A DNA stretch of 64,000 bases from Streptomyces mutabilis (GCF_014649815.1 NZ_BMTT01000009.1:1-64000), one strand, 5' to 3'; shown: positions 1-9,208, counted from the first letter of the stretch. Translations and numbers: made by a program. The notes: a model not told the origin generated them from the sequence alone.

Positions 1-467
1 AAGGAACGGTCGCTTCCTTTGTACTCACCCTCTCGGGCTTTCCTCCGGGCGCTTCCCTTCGGTCTTGCGTTTCCGACTCTATCAGATCTTTCCGATCCGA
101 TTTCCTCGGTGCTTTCCAGGTTCCCGCTTTCGCGTTTCCCTTTCCGGCGGTTCCGACTCTATCAGATCCTTTCGGGCTCTGATTCCCCGTCAGAGGGGGT
201 TGCCTTCCCGGCTGTTGGGCCGTTCCGACGTCCCAAACCTTAGCGGACTTTCCCGGCGTTTCCCAAATCGGTGTCGAGCGGGTCGCCGGGCCCTCTCGGA
301 ATTGAATTCGGACATGCCGAAACAAGTTCCCAGCGGGAGATCGTGCAGGTGGTTTGGTGGCCGCTGTCGCGGCGGAAGGTGCTGCCGCAGAACCGTTACG
401 GCCCCGTGGCAACCCGAAGAACCCTACGGATCGCCTAGGGGGCTGTCAAGCGTCCCTGTCAAGATCT
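1..467. other. Non-coding stretch with duplicated 18-bp motif
   Basis: No convincing gene is seen: the open frames here are short, start arbitrarily and look like nothing known. The composition is rich in TTCC/TTTCC runs, unlike the coding DNA to the right. The 18-mer TTCCGACTCTATCAGATC occurs at 71-88 and again at 151-168, an 80-bp period, and a weaker TTCCGACG copy follows near 223. It lies downstream of the minus-strand MarR gene. It may hold the 3' end or leader of a gene beyond the window; function unknown. Confidence 0.5.
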
Positions 468-1016
468 TCAATCGAGGTCGCTGAGCCGGCCACCGGCGTC
501 GGGCTGGGCGTGCTCGACCCTGCGCAGCAGGCGGGTCAGGACCTCGCCGAGGGCCGACCGCTCGTCCGCGGAGAGGTCCTGGAGCAGGTCCTCCTCGAAA
601 ACCGTGGCGAGGCGCATGGCCTCCAGCCACTTCTCGCGCCCCTCCGCCGTCAGCTCGACGATGACGCGAACCCGGTTGGACTCGTCACGGTCCCGGGTGA
701 CGAGCCCTTCCCCCACCATGCGGTCGATGCGGTGGGTCATCGCGGCCGGAGTCAGGCCGAGTCGCTTGGCGAGGTCGCCGGGGCCCAGGCGATAGGGGGC
801 TCCGGAGAGGACGAGCGCCTTCAGCACCTCCCAGTCCGTGTTGCTGATGCCCAGCTCGGCGGTCTGACGGCCGTACGCGACGTTCATACGGCGGTTCAGG
901 CGGGAGAGCGCCGAGACGATCTTCTCGACCTGGGGATCGAGGTCCTGGAACTCGCGCTGGTAGGCGGCGATCTGCTCTTCGAGTGTCGGCTCGCCGGCGC
1001 CGGAGGTGTCGCCCAT
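468..1016 (-). CDS. MarR-family transcriptional regulator
   Basis: A 182-residue protein of MarR size and layout. It has an N-terminal dimerisation helix rich in Glu/Gln (about 12-45), then a winged helix (about 60-130) with the segment LGLTPAAMTHRIDRMVGEG as recognition helix, and a wing segment containing DESNRVR (DxRxxR-like). A C-terminal dimerisation helix follows. MarR proteins usually repress a nearby gene and release DNA when they bind a small phenolic or similar ligand. It is divergent from an MFS exporter 120 bp away, which is the typical regulator-efflux arrangement, so that exporter and itself are the likely targets. The inducer is unknown. The ATG at 1016 is the only start that keeps the N-terminal helix. 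Confidence 0.9.
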   Translation of the reverse strand: MGDTSGAGEPTLEEQIAAYQREFQDLDPQVEKIVSALSRLNRRMNVAYGRQTAELGISNTDWEVLKALVLSGAPYRLGPGDLAKRLGLTPAAMTHRIDRMVGEGLVTRDRDESNRVRVIVELTAEGREKWLEAMRLATVFEEDLLQDLSADERSALGEVLTRLLRRVEHAQPDAGGRLSDLD

Positions 1017-1059
1017 GGCCGCAGTATGGCATGCGCCTTCTTTGCCTCGAAGTCCTTCA

Positions 1060-1110
1060 CTGTGTACTCTTTAGCTTCGAACTTTAGCTTCTAAGTCTTC
1101 AGCTTCAACG
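1060..1110. promoter_or_regulatory. Candidate MarR operator / divergent promoter
   Basis: The short gap between the divergent MarR and MFS genes is locally AT-rich and holds three near-identical direct repeats: TTTAGCTTC at 1070 and 1083 and TTCAGCTTC at 1098 (spacing 13 and 15). TTCGAA and GAAG half-sites could also form inverted repeats. The position and repetition suggest the regulator's binding region; this is inference from layout only. Confidence 0.5.
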
Positions 1111-1139
1111 GCTGGAGCATCGGCTCAGAGAGGGTGAAC

Positions 1140-2429
1140 GTGACCAGGGCGATGGGCGCAGCGATGCGCCGGATCCATGTGGGCAACGCACTCAGCGCGT
1201 TCGGGCTCGGCTTCACCGTCCCCTACCTGTACGTCTATGTGGCGCAGGTGCGGGGACTGGGTTCTGTGACGGCGGGCCTCGTGCTCGCCGTCTTCGCCGT
1301 GGCCGCGCTGATCGTGCTGCCGTTCGCCGGGCGGGCCATCGTCCGGCGGGGCCCGCTGCCGGTGCTGCTGGTCGCCCTGGTCACCGCCGCGCTCGGTGCG
1401 CTGAGCCTCGGGCTGTCGGCCTCCGCGGCCACCGTGCTGCTGTCCGCGGCCGCCCTGGGGGCGGGGCAGGCCGTGATGCAGCCGGCGCTCGCGACGATGA
1501 TCGTGGACTGCTCGACGACCGAGACGCGGTCCCGGGCGTTCGCGATGCAGTTCTTCCTGCAGAACCTGGGCCTCGGTGTCGGCGGGCTCATCGGTGGTCA
1601 CCTGGTCGACACCACGAAGGCCTCGTCGTTCACGCTGCTGTTCGCGATCGAGGCGGCGATGTTCCTGGCCCTGGTCGCTGTGATGGCGACGGTGCGCACA
1701 CCGGGCGCGCCGGGCCTGGAGGAGGCCCCGGGAGGGTCCGCCGGGGGCAGTTGGAAGCAGCTGCTCGGCAACCGGGCCATGGTGCAGCTGTGCGTACTGG
1801 GCTTCGTGCTGTTCTTCGCCTGCTACGGGCAGTTCGAGTCAGGGCTGAGCGCGTACGGCGTCGAGGCCGCCGGGATCTCCACCTCCGCGCTCGGGACCGC
1901 GCTGGCGGCGAACACGCTGATGATCGTGATCGCGCAGTTCGCGGTGCTGAAGTTCGTGGAGCGGCGGAAGCGGTCGCGGGTGATCGCGTCGGTGGGGCTG
2001 ATCTGGGCCGTGGCGTGGGCCGTGGCCGGGTACGCCGGGCTCGGGCACGGCAGCCAGGCGATGGCGACGGCCGCCTTCATCTCGACGTACGCGCTGTTCG
2101 GGCTGGGTGAGGCGCTGCTGTCGCCGACGCTGGCGCCGCTGGTGGCGGATCTGGCACCGACCGGGCTGGCCGGGCAGTACAACTCCGCCTTCGCCCTGGT
2201 GAAACAGCTCGCGCTGGCGATCGGACCGGCGGTGGGCGGGCCGCTCGGGGCGTCACTGCACGCGCCGTACATCGTGGCCTTCACGCTGATCTCGCTGGGC
2301 ATCACGGTACTGGCGGTGCGGCTGGGGCGGCAGCTCACGGACGTACAGAACCAGCCGTCGCTCGCGCGGAGCCGGGTGGTCACGCAGGGCGGGGCGTCGA
2401 CCGACGCGGTGGCGACGGCGGAGGCCTGA
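1140..2429 (+). CDS. MFS transporter
   Basis: A major facilitator protein of about 429 residues, with many hydrophobic segments spread over its length (about 12) and a loop near residues 190-210 that separates two six-helix halves. The N-terminus (FGLGFTVPYLYVYVAQVRGLG) resembles drug-exporter MFS families rather than sugar porters. Three starts are possible: GTG 1134, GTG 1140 and ATG 1152. The purine-rich GAGAGG just upstream gives a workable spacing only to 1140 or 1152, so 1140 is used. It is divergent from a MarR regulator, which suggests ligand-induced efflux. The substrate cannot be told from sequence. Confidence 0.85.
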   Translation: MTRAMGAAMRRIHVGNALSAFGLGFTVPYLYVYVAQVRGLGSVTAGLVLAVFAVAALIVLPFAGRAIVRRGPLPVLLVALVTAALGALSLGLSASAATVLLSAAALGAGQAVMQPALATMIVDCSTTETRSRAFAMQFFLQNLGLGVGGLIGGHLVDTTKASSFTLLFAIEAAMFLALVAVMATVRTPGAPGLEEAPGGSAGGSWKQLLGNRAMVQLCVLGFVLFFACYGQFESGLSAYGVEAAGISTSALGTALAANTLMIVIAQFAVLKFVERRKRSRVIASVGLIWAVAWAVAGYAGLGHGSQAMATAAFISTYALFGLGEALLSPTLAPLVADLAPTGLAGQYNSAFALVKQLALAIGPAVGGPLGASLHAPYIVAFTLISLGITVLAVRLGRQLTDVQNQPSLARSRVVTQGGASTDAVATAEA

Positions 2430-2513
2430 GCGCGACCGGTCCCGGCGTGGCCGGGGGGGGTGGCGGGGGCGTGGCTCGAGCAGCCGCGCCCCTTTTCCCC
2501 TCGTGCCTTTGTG

Positions 2514-4166
2514 TCACCGCTTGGGCAGGAGGAATTCGCACCAGACCGCCTTGCCGCCGCCGGGTGTGCGCCGGGAGCCCCAGTTGGAGGCGATCGTCGC
2601 GACGATGGCGATGCCCCGGCCGGACTCGTCGACGGGTTCTGCGCGGCGGCGTCTGGGCAGGTGGTCGTCGCCGTCGGTCACCTCGATGATCAGGCGGCGA
2701 TCGGTGCGGCGCAGGCGCAGCCGCATGGGGGGCGTGCCGTGCTGGAGGGAGTTGGCGACCAGTTCGCTGGTGGCGAGGACGCCCAGGTCGTGCAGGTCGG
2801 TGGGGAAGCGCCAGCTGGTCAGGACGCCGGAGGCGAAGGCACGCGCGCGTGGGGCCGCTTCCACGCCGCCGAGCAGTTCCAGGGCGGCGTTGCGGAATCG
2901 CTCGGCCTCGGCGCCCTTGCGGGCGGGGTGCTGGAGGACGAGGACGGCGACGTCGTCGTCGTGGTCGGGGGTGACGCCGGCGGAGCGGACCAGGCGGTCG
3001 CAGACCACCTGCGGGGTGCCGGTGGCTCCGGACAGGGCGCGCTCCAGGGCGGCGATGCCCTCGTCCAGGTCCTCGTTGCGGCGTTCCACCAAGCCGTCGG
3101 TGTAGAGGACGGCGGTGGAGCCGGGAGTCAAGGCGATGGAGCCGGACGTGTGCATCCAGCCGCCGGTGCCGAGCGGGGGGCCGGTGGGTTCGTCGGCGCG
3201 CTGGACGGTGCCGTTCTGGTCGCGGACCAGGATGGGCAGGTGGCCGGCGGACGCGTAGACGAGACGGCCTTCGTTCGGGTCGTGGATGGCGTAGACGCAG
3301 GTGGCGATCTGGTTGGCGTCGATCTCGGTGGCGAGGCCGTCGAGGAGCTGGAGCACCTCGTGCGGGGGCAGGTCGAGGCGGGCGTAGGCCCTGACCGCCG
3401 TACGGAGCTGGCCCATGACGGCCGCCGCGCGGACGCCGCGTCCCATGACGTCGCCGATGACGAGGGCGGTGCGGCCGCCGCCGAGAGTGATCACGTCGTA
3501 CCAGTCGCCGCCGACCGCGGCCTCGGTGCCGCCCGGGTGGTAGGTGGCGGCGACGCGCAGGTCGTCGGGTTCCTCCAGCTCCTGTGGGAGCAAGGAGCGC
3601 TGGAGGGTGACGGCGGTCTCGCGCTGGCGGCGTTCGCTCGCGCGGAGGCGGGCGGCGGCTTCGGCGTGGTCGGTGACGTCGGTGGCGAAGACGAGGACAC
3701 CGCCGTCGCCGTCGCCGTCGTGGGGCTCGGTGACCGGCGTGCAGGTGAAGGTGTAGGAGCGGCCGTCGGGGGCCTTGCGGGACTTGAGGGTGCGGGGTCG
3801 GCCGCTGCGCTGGACCTGGTCGAGGAGGGGGAAGAGGCCGAGCTCGGCGAGTTCGGGGAGCGCCTCGTGGGCCCGTTCGCCCAGGGTGCGGTCGCCGAAG
3901 GCGCCGACGTAGGCGCCGTTGACGTAGGCGAGGCGGTGGTCGGGGCCGTGGACGAGGGCGACGAGGGCCGGGACGCGGTCGAGGACGTCGCGTACGGGGA
4001 GGTCGTCGACGGCGGGTACGGGCGGGGCGTCGTCGGTCAGCTGCTCGGCGCGGGCGGGGGGTACGGAGCCGTCCGGCCGGCGGTCCGGGGGGAGCGGCGG
4101 GTCGGTCCGCGCTGCGGCGCGGCGCTGCGTTCCGGGGAGCCGGGCGCTCCAGCGCGTGAAGTTCAC
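2514..4166 (-). CDS. PAS / SpoIIE phosphatase / HATPase regulator
   Basis: A 550-residue, three-domain signalling protein. A PAS-like sensor is at about 60-175. A PPM/SpoIIE serine phosphatase is at about 195-400 with GGDWYD, GDVMGRG and YTDGL metal-binding motifs. A C-terminal GHKL ATPase of the anti-sigma kinase type is at about 430-545, with N-box ELVANSLQHG and G-box DESGRGI. In Streptomyces such proteins act in partner-switching circuits with anti-sigma antagonists, where one domain dephosphorylates and the other phosphorylates. No membrane segment is seen, so it is probably cytosolic. The GTG at 4166 is preceded by AAGGA and removes a low-complexity extension that overlaps the NADH dehydrogenase gene upstream. 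The specific partner is unknown. Confidence 0.88.
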   Translation of the reverse strand: MNFTRWSARLPGTQRRAAARTDPPLPPDRRPDGSVPPARAEQLTDDAPPVPAVDDLPVRDVLDRVPALVALVHGPDHRLAYVNGAYVGAFGDRTLGERAHEALPELAELGLFPLLDQVQRSGRPRTLKSRKAPDGRSYTFTCTPVTEPHDGDGDGGVLVFATDVTDHAEAAARLRASERRQRETAVTLQRSLLPQELEEPDDLRVAATYHPGGTEAAVGGDWYDVITLGGGRTALVIGDVMGRGVRAAAVMGQLRTAVRAYARLDLPPHEVLQLLDGLATEIDANQIATCVYAIHDPNEGRLVYASAGHLPILVRDQNGTVQRADEPTGPPLGTGGWMHTSGSIALTPGSTAVLYTDGLVERRNEDLDEGIAALERALSGATGTPQVVCDRLVRSAGVTPDHDDDVAVLVLQHPARKGAEAERFRNAALELLGGVEAAPRARAFASGVLTSWRFPTDLHDLGVLATSELVANSLQHGTPPMRLRLRRTDRRLIIEVTDGDDHLPRRRRAEPVDESGRGIAIVATIASNWGSRRTPGGGKAVWCEFLLPKR

Positions 4167-4170
4167 GAAT

Positions 4171-4196
4171 CCTTGCCTCGTGTCCTTGCCTCGTGT
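4171..4196 (-). repeat. Perfect 13-bp tandem duplication over the RBS
   Basis: The sequence CCTTGCCTCGTGT occurs twice head to tail (4171-4183 and 4184-4196), directly upstream of the GTG start of the phosphatase gene. On the minus strand each copy carries a GGCAAGG purine run, so the duplication gives two copies of the likely ribosome-binding region. Confidence 0.85.
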
Positions 4197-4362
4197 AGTT
4201 GTCGGCGGCCCGGGACCGGACGGATCGTGAAACCGGGCGGAGTGCCGGGGACCGCGCGTCGCGAGCGGCGGCGCGCCCGCGGTGGTGGACCAGTCTGGCA
4301 GGGTGCCGGCCGGACCGGCATTCGTCAGACGCCGGACCTGCCGGGGCAGTTCCTCAGCCCGG

Positions 4363-5739
4363 TCAGGACGACCCCTTCGGGTTGTCCGGGGGTTCCTGAG
4401 AAGGCTTTCCACCGGCCGCGAGTTCGAACTCGGCTCGCGGATGTTCGAGTGATCCCAGGGAGACGATCTCCCTCTTGAAGAGTCCGGCGAGGGCCCATTC
4501 GGCCAGCACGCGCGCCTTGCGGTTGACGGTGGGGACGCGGCTGAGGTGGTAGGCGCGGTGCATGAACCACGCGGGGTAACCCTTAAGCCTGCGCCCGTAG
4601 ACGTGGGCCACGCCCTTGTGGAAGCCGAGGGAGGCGACCGAACCGGCGTAGGTGTGCCCGTACGTCTCCAGGGGCTCGCCGCGCAGGGCGTGCGTGATGT
4701 TGTCGCCGAGGACCCTGGCCTGGCGGACGGCGTGCTGGGCGTTGGGGGCGCATTCCGCGCCCGGTGTGCCGGCGGTGACGTCGGGGACGGCGGCGGCGTC
4801 ACCGGCGGCCCACGCGTGCGGGGCGCCGTCGACGGAGAGGTGCGGGGTGCACTTGAGCCGGCCGCGCTCGTCGCGGGGGAGGTCGGTGGCGGCGAGGACC
4901 GGGTGGGGTTTGACGCCGGCCGTCCACACGACCGTACGGGTCGGGAAGCGGGAGCCGTCGCTGAGGACGGCGACGCGGTCCGCGCAGGACTCCAGGCGGG
5001 TCCGTAGGCGTACGTCGATGTTGCGGCGGCGCAGTTCGGTGACCGTGTAGCGGCCGAGTTCCTCCCCGACCTCGGGGAGGATGCGGCCGGAGGCCTCGAC
5101 GAGGATCCACCTCATGTCGTCCGGCGTGACGTTGTGGTAGTACCGCGCGGCGTAGCGGGCCATGTCCTCCAGCTCGCCGAGGGCCTCGACGCCCGCGTAG
5201 CCGCCGCCGACGAAGACGAACGTGAGGGCGGCGTCGCGGAGGGCGGGGTCGCGGGTGGAGGAGGCGATGTCCATCTGTTCCAGGACGTGGTTGCGCAGGC
5301 CGATGGCCTCCTCGACGGTCTTGAAACCGACGCCGTGGTCGGCGAGGCCGGGCACGGGGAGGGTGCGCGAGACGGAGCCGGGCGCGAGGACGAGTTCGTC
5401 GTACGTCAGCCTGCGGGCGTCCGCGCCCTCCTCGGTGGCGAGGGTGGTGACGGTGGCGGTGCGGGTCGTGTGGTCGATGGACCGGGCCTCACCGATGACG
5501 ACGTCGCACTGGTCGAGGACGCGGCGCAGCGGCACGACGACGTGCCGGGGGGAGATGGATCCGGCCGCCGCCTCGGGGAGGAACGGCTGGTACGTCATGT
5601 AGGGGTCGGGGGTGACGACGGTGATCTCGGCGTCGCCGCGCCTCAGTTCGCTTCTCAGGTTCCTCTGGAGACGCAGGGCCGTGTACATCCCGACGTAGCC
5701 ACCGCCGACAACGAGAATGCGCGCACGTTCCTTCACCAT
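4363..5739 (-). CDS. ndh: Type II NADH dehydrogenase
   Basis: A 458-residue FAD-dependent NAD(P)H:quinone oxidoreductase of the non-proton-pumping NDH-2 family, which passes electrons from NADH to menaquinone at the inner face of the membrane. An N-terminal FAD-binding fold starts at RILVVGGGYVGMYTAL; a second Rossmann motif FVGGGYAGVEALGEL (mid-protein) binds NADH; WAAGDAAAVPD near residue 310 is the second FAD contact. The C-terminal region has amphipathic stretches suited to membrane attachment. ATG 5739 puts the FAD motif near residue 8, as is usual; an in-frame GTG 12 bp upstream is possible. It is divergent from a TetR gene. Confidence 0.92.
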   Translation of the reverse strand: MVKERARILVVGGGYVGMYTALRLQRNLRSELRRGDAEITVVTPDPYMTYQPFLPEAAAGSISPRHVVVPLRRVLDQCDVVIGEARSIDHTTRTATVTTLATEEGADARRLTYDELVLAPGSVSRTLPVPGLADHGVGFKTVEEAIGLRNHVLEQMDIASSTRDPALRDAALTFVFVGGGYAGVEALGELEDMARYAARYYHNVTPDDMRWILVEASGRILPEVGEELGRYTVTELRRRNIDVRLRTRLESCADRVAVLSDGSRFPTRTVVWTAGVKPHPVLAATDLPRDERGRLKCTPHLSVDGAPHAWAAGDAAAVPDVTAGTPGAECAPNAQHAVRQARVLGDNITHALRGEPLETYGHTYAGSVASLGFHKGVAHVYGRRLKGYPAWFMHRAYHLSRVPTVNRKARVLAEWALAGLFKREIVSLGSLEHPRAEFELAAGGKPSQEPPDNPKGSS

Positions 5740-6112
5740 CCCATGACGCACCCGGCGCTTGCGTTTGTCCACAGGCTCGTCGATTTGTGTGACCGGGGAA
5801 CGCGGCGGCGGGCGGCGGGGGCAATGGCTTTGTAGCGGGACGGACGCGCAGGTCAGTGGGGGTGGGCGCGAGTCTGGAGGACGGCGCATTCTGGGCGTAT
5901 ACGATCCGTACTCCGATCGAGGGGCGCACCGTGCGGAACCTGCCCCTTCTGAATTGACTCCCGCTCAACTATGTTCTTCCCACGGAGCGTAGGGGGATGT
6001 GCTCATCGGGTCCGCGACGGGCGGGCCGGTAACCGGGCCCGTTCCGCCGCACTCCGGCTTTCGATGGCGGGGAGAGTCTCCGGGGGGAGACGTCATTACC
6101 GGGGGATTGGCT
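5740..6112. other. Divergent intergenic region ndh / tetR
   Basis: 373 bp without a gene between two divergent start codons. The centre is less GC-rich and contains GTATACGATCCGTAC (about 5897-5911), a partly symmetrical element, and the run TTGACTCCCGCTCAACTATG near 5955. Both could belong to promoters or an autoregulatory TetR operator. I see no Rex-type TGTGAA/TTCACA operator in front of ndh. Confidence 0.4.
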
Positions 6113-6922
6113 ATGCATGTTCAGGGCTCTCATTGGTCGTCCGCGTCCGCCGTCGCGCCCGGGGGCGCGATGAGTGCGGCACCGGGCGGCGCACCTGGGG
6201 ACGGGTCGCGGACCGCGCCGTTGCGCGTGGACGCCCAGCGCAATCTGGAGCACGTGCTGCGCGCGGCGCGCGAGGTGTTCGGCGAGCTGGGGTACGGCGC
6301 GCCCATGGAGGACGTGGCGCGGCGCGCGCGGGTCGGTGTCGGCACGGTGTACCGGCGCTTCCCGAGCAAGGACGTCCTGGTGCGGCGAATAGCCGAGGAG
6401 GAGACGGCCCGGCTGACCGACCAGGCCCGGGCGGCGCTCGGGCAGGAGGACGAACCGTGGTCGGCGCTCTCGCGCTTCCTGCGGACGTCCGTGGCCTCGG
6501 GCGCCGGCCGGCTGCTGCCGCCGCAGGTGCTGCGGGTCGGGGTGTCCGAGGACGGTGACGGCGGTGCCGTGCGCGGCGAAGCGCGGGTGCCGCAGCAGCG
6601 GATACAGCGGGGCTCCGGTGAGCTGCGGCTGGTGCCTGAGGGCACCGCCGCCGCGGTCGGTGCGGCGGCCGGTGGCTCCGCCGGTACGTCCGTTTCCGTG
6701 GCGGACGACGACGGGGCGGCGGCCCTGCTGGAGGTCGTGGGGCGGCTCGTCGAGCGGGCGCGGGCGGCGGGTGAGCTGCGGCCGGACGTGTCGGTCTCGG
6801 ACGTGCTGCTGGTGATCGCCACGGCGGCGCCCTCGTTGCCGGACGCGGTGCAGCAGGCGGCGGCCTCGGCCCGGCTGCTGGACATCCTGCTGGAGGGTTT
6901 GCGGTCGCGCCCCGCGTCCTGA
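6113..6922 (+). CDS. TetR-family transcriptional regulator
   Basis: A 269-residue protein with a TetR DNA-binding domain at about 40-90: RNLEHVLRAAREVFGELG begins helix 1 and VGVGTVYRRFPSKDVLVRRI is the recognition-helix signature. The rest, a long Gly/Ala/Glu-rich region without clear homology, is the ligand-binding and dimerisation part. ATG 6113 is preceded by GGGGGA at a 6-bp gap; another in-frame ATG at 6170 also fits. The divergent ndh gene is a candidate target, but the ligand and target are unproven. Confidence 0.87.
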   Translation: MHVQGSHWSSASAVAPGGAMSAAPGGAPGDGSRTAPLRVDAQRNLEHVLRAAREVFGELGYGAPMEDVARRARVGVGTVYRRFPSKDVLVRRIAEEETARLTDQARAALGQEDEPWSALSRFLRTSVASGAGRLLPPQVLRVGVSEDGDGGAVRGEARVPQQRIQRGSGELRLVPEGTAAAVGAAAGGSAGTSVSVADDDGAAALLEVVGRLVERARAAGELRPDVSVSDVLLVIATAAPSLPDAVQQAAASARLLDILLEGLRSRPAS

Positions 6923-7090
6923 CGCGGAGGTGCCGTCGGCCGGGCGGGGCGTCACAACCACCGCGACGGCGCGGCCCTGGCCGACTGGGCGGAGTCACGG
7001 TTCACCTGCGCGTAGTGCCGTGCCTGCACGACGTCGCCCACCACGGCGGCCCCCGCCGCGGCCACCCCCGCCCAGCCGCCGGAGGCCCCC

Positions 7091-9208
7091 TCACCCCCGC
7101 CGGGCCACCGCCCCCGCACCGCCCAGCGCCCCGCGCTGCGGCGCGATACCCGCCGGCACCGCCCGCTGCCGCGCCGGCGTCCCCGTCCAGCACGTGCCCC
7201 GGCGGGCGAGCAGGCGGCGGAGCCACAGTTCCAGTGAGATCAGGTCGGCCAGCCCGTCCAACGGCAGTGCCTCACCCGCGGCCGCCCCCCGTACCGCCTT
7301 GCGCACGACCCGCGCCTCCACCAGCCCCGCCTCCGCGAGCAGCGGCGTGTCGAACAGCCCCAGCAGGGAGTCCGCGGCCACCCGCAGCCCGGCCCGTGCC
7401 GCCGAAGCGGCCACCGCCTGCGTCGGCGCCCCCCACCCGCTGGGCAGTTCGCTGACCCCGGCGCCCTCCAGCACCGTCCGCAGGATCGACGCCCGCGCGC
7501 CGGGCTGCACCCGCAGCGCCTCCGGCAGGGCCCGGCAGGCGCGGACGACCTGGTTGTCGAGGAACGGTGTGTGCAGCCGTTGGAAGCGGATCTCGGCTGC
7601 CTGCTCCAGCACCCGCACCTCCGCCGCCTGCCGCGCCAGGGCCGCCCGCGCCCGGAAGTCACCGGGCCGCTGCCCCGGCCCCACCCCGGACCGCTGCGAC
7701 GACGTCTGCAGGCGAACCGATACTTCAGCCAGCGCCTCCCCGGTCAGCCACCGCGCCGCCGGCCCGGGCCCGGCCCAGGTCAGCACGGCCAGCGACGCGT
7801 CCGTCGCCCCGTCGCCGGGCACGTCGAAGCGTCTGCGCAGCAGTCGCTCGGAGAGCACCTCGAGACCGGTCCGGTACGGCGTCCGCGCCAGCCGCCGCGC
7901 CGCGGCGTAGACCCGCGCGGGGACCAGCACCGAGCCGTCCGCCTTGGCCATCGCGGCGACCGGCCGCACGAGATGGCGCCGCTTGCGGTCCATCAGCAGG
8001 TCGGCGAGGCGCGCCGGATGCGCGTCCAGGACCTGTCGCGCCCCGTACCCCGTGAAGTGGTCCGCGCTGCCGGCGGCCAGCCTCGCCCGGTGTCGTGCCG
8101 CCGCGACCAGGGACGAGCCCGGCTCGTCGGTCAGCGGCCCGTCGAGGACGCCGTACGGCAGCATGTCCCTCCCGCCCGTGACGACGACGTGGTGCAGCCG
8201 AGGGTTGGCCGCCAGCGCCCCCGCCCGCTCCACCTCGGCCTCCTGCCCGCCGACGGCGAGGTCGTTGAAGGTGACGGCCAGCAGCCGCTCCCCCGCACCC
8301 GTGCCGTGCCCGAGCACGGTCCCCGGCATCCCGGGCAGCCCGGCGGCCAGCAGCGCCAGCGTCCCGGAGGCCGGCCCGCCGGACAGGTCGGCGCCGATCC
8401 CCGGCACCGGCATCCCGCGCGCGGCACGCCGTTCCGCGGGGCCCATGCCCGGGACCGGGCCGGGGTCGATGCCGTCCCCGGGGACGTGCCGGGGCGCGGC
8501 GAGGCGCGTGCGCACGGCTTCCACCAGGGCGTCCCGTACGGCGTCCACCGCACGGCCGGGGTCGGCCGCGGGCGCCGCCACGGCGAGCGAGGCCACCGGT
8601 TCGTACCCGGCGATCTCACGCGCCCCGGCGCGCAGGATCAGCGCATGCCCCGGCGGAACGCGCTTCACGCCGTCGTACGGGGTGGAGTCGTCCAGCGCGG
8701 CCGGCACGTCGGGGGCGGCGAGCAGCGCGGCGAGGTGCCCGAAGTCGAGGTTGGCCTCGACGAGGTCGGCGAGCGGCAGCGCGGCCGTCGCGTAGGCGGT
8801 GCCGCCCGCCCAGGGGGTGTGGAACACCGGCCGCGCGCCCGCGAGATCGCCGCAGACGGTGATCCGCCGGCCGACCTGGACGACGGCGGTGTAACTGCCG
8901 GGCCACGCGGTCAGGTGCCGAAGGGCGCCACCGCGCGCGGCGAGCAACCCGACCCGCAACTGCTCGTCGCTCGCGCCGCAGATGCCGAGCACGGCGATCC
9001 GGGTCTGCGGATCGGCGGTGACGACGCGCACCTCGTCGGGGCGCCAGTCGCCGACCGCCCACAGGGGGTCGGGGTCGCCCCACAACAACTGGGAACCCAC
9101 CGGCTGGACGGTCTCACCGTCGTATCCGGTGGCCCCCGCGGAGCCGGCCGCCCCGGCGATCCCGGCTGCCCCCACGGCGGCGCTGCTCCACCCCACCAAC
9201 CACCGCAT
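7091..9208 (-). CDS. Asparagine-synthetase-like protein, degenerate PP-motif
   Basis: A 705-residue protein related to asparagine synthetase B, beta-lactam synthetase and lasso-peptide cyclases. The N-terminal third resembles the glutamine-amidotransferase fold but starts MRWLVGW, with no Cys at position 2, so glutaminase activity is not expected. The ATP-pyrophosphatase motif, normally SGGxDS, reads SGGPAS, with Ala in place of the Asp. The family element HTPFLDNQVVRACRALP is present near residue 590. The start is secure: GGAGG lies 5 bp before ATG 9208. No lasso precursor, leader peptidase or RRE gene lies beside it. It is divergent from a sporulation-associated gene 690 bp away. The reaction, if any, is unknown. 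Confidence 0.75.
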   Translation of the reverse strand: MRWLVGWSSAAVGAAGIAGAAGSAGATGYDGETVQPVGSQLLWGDPDPLWAVGDWRPDEVRVVTADPQTRIAVLGICGASDEQLRVGLLAARGGALRHLTAWPGSYTAVVQVGRRITVCGDLAGARPVFHTPWAGGTAYATAALPLADLVEANLDFGHLAALLAAPDVPAALDDSTPYDGVKRVPPGHALILRAGAREIAGYEPVASLAVAAPAADPGRAVDAVRDALVEAVRTRLAAPRHVPGDGIDPGPVPGMGPAERRAARGMPVPGIGADLSGGPASGTLALLAAGLPGMPGTVLGHGTGAGERLLAVTFNDLAVGGQEAEVERAGALAANPRLHHVVVTGGRDMLPYGVLDGPLTDEPGSSLVAAARHRARLAAGSADHFTGYGARQVLDAHPARLADLLMDRKRRHLVRPVAAMAKADGSVLVPARVYAAARRLARTPYRTGLEVLSERLLRRRFDVPGDGATDASLAVLTWAGPGPAARWLTGEALAEVSVRLQTSSQRSGVGPGQRPGDFRARAALARQAAEVRVLEQAAEIRFQRLHTPFLDNQVVRACRALPEALRVQPGARASILRTVLEGAGVSELPSGWGAPTQAVAASAARAGLRVAADSLLGLFDTPLLAEAGLVEARVVRKAVRGAAAGEALPLDGLADLISLELWLRRLLARRGTCWTGTPARQRAVPAGIAPQRGALGGAGAVARRG

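Noticed and set aside
5897-5911. A Rex (redox) operator in front of ndh
   Set aside because: The TGTGAA/TTCACA half-sites expected of Rex are not present.
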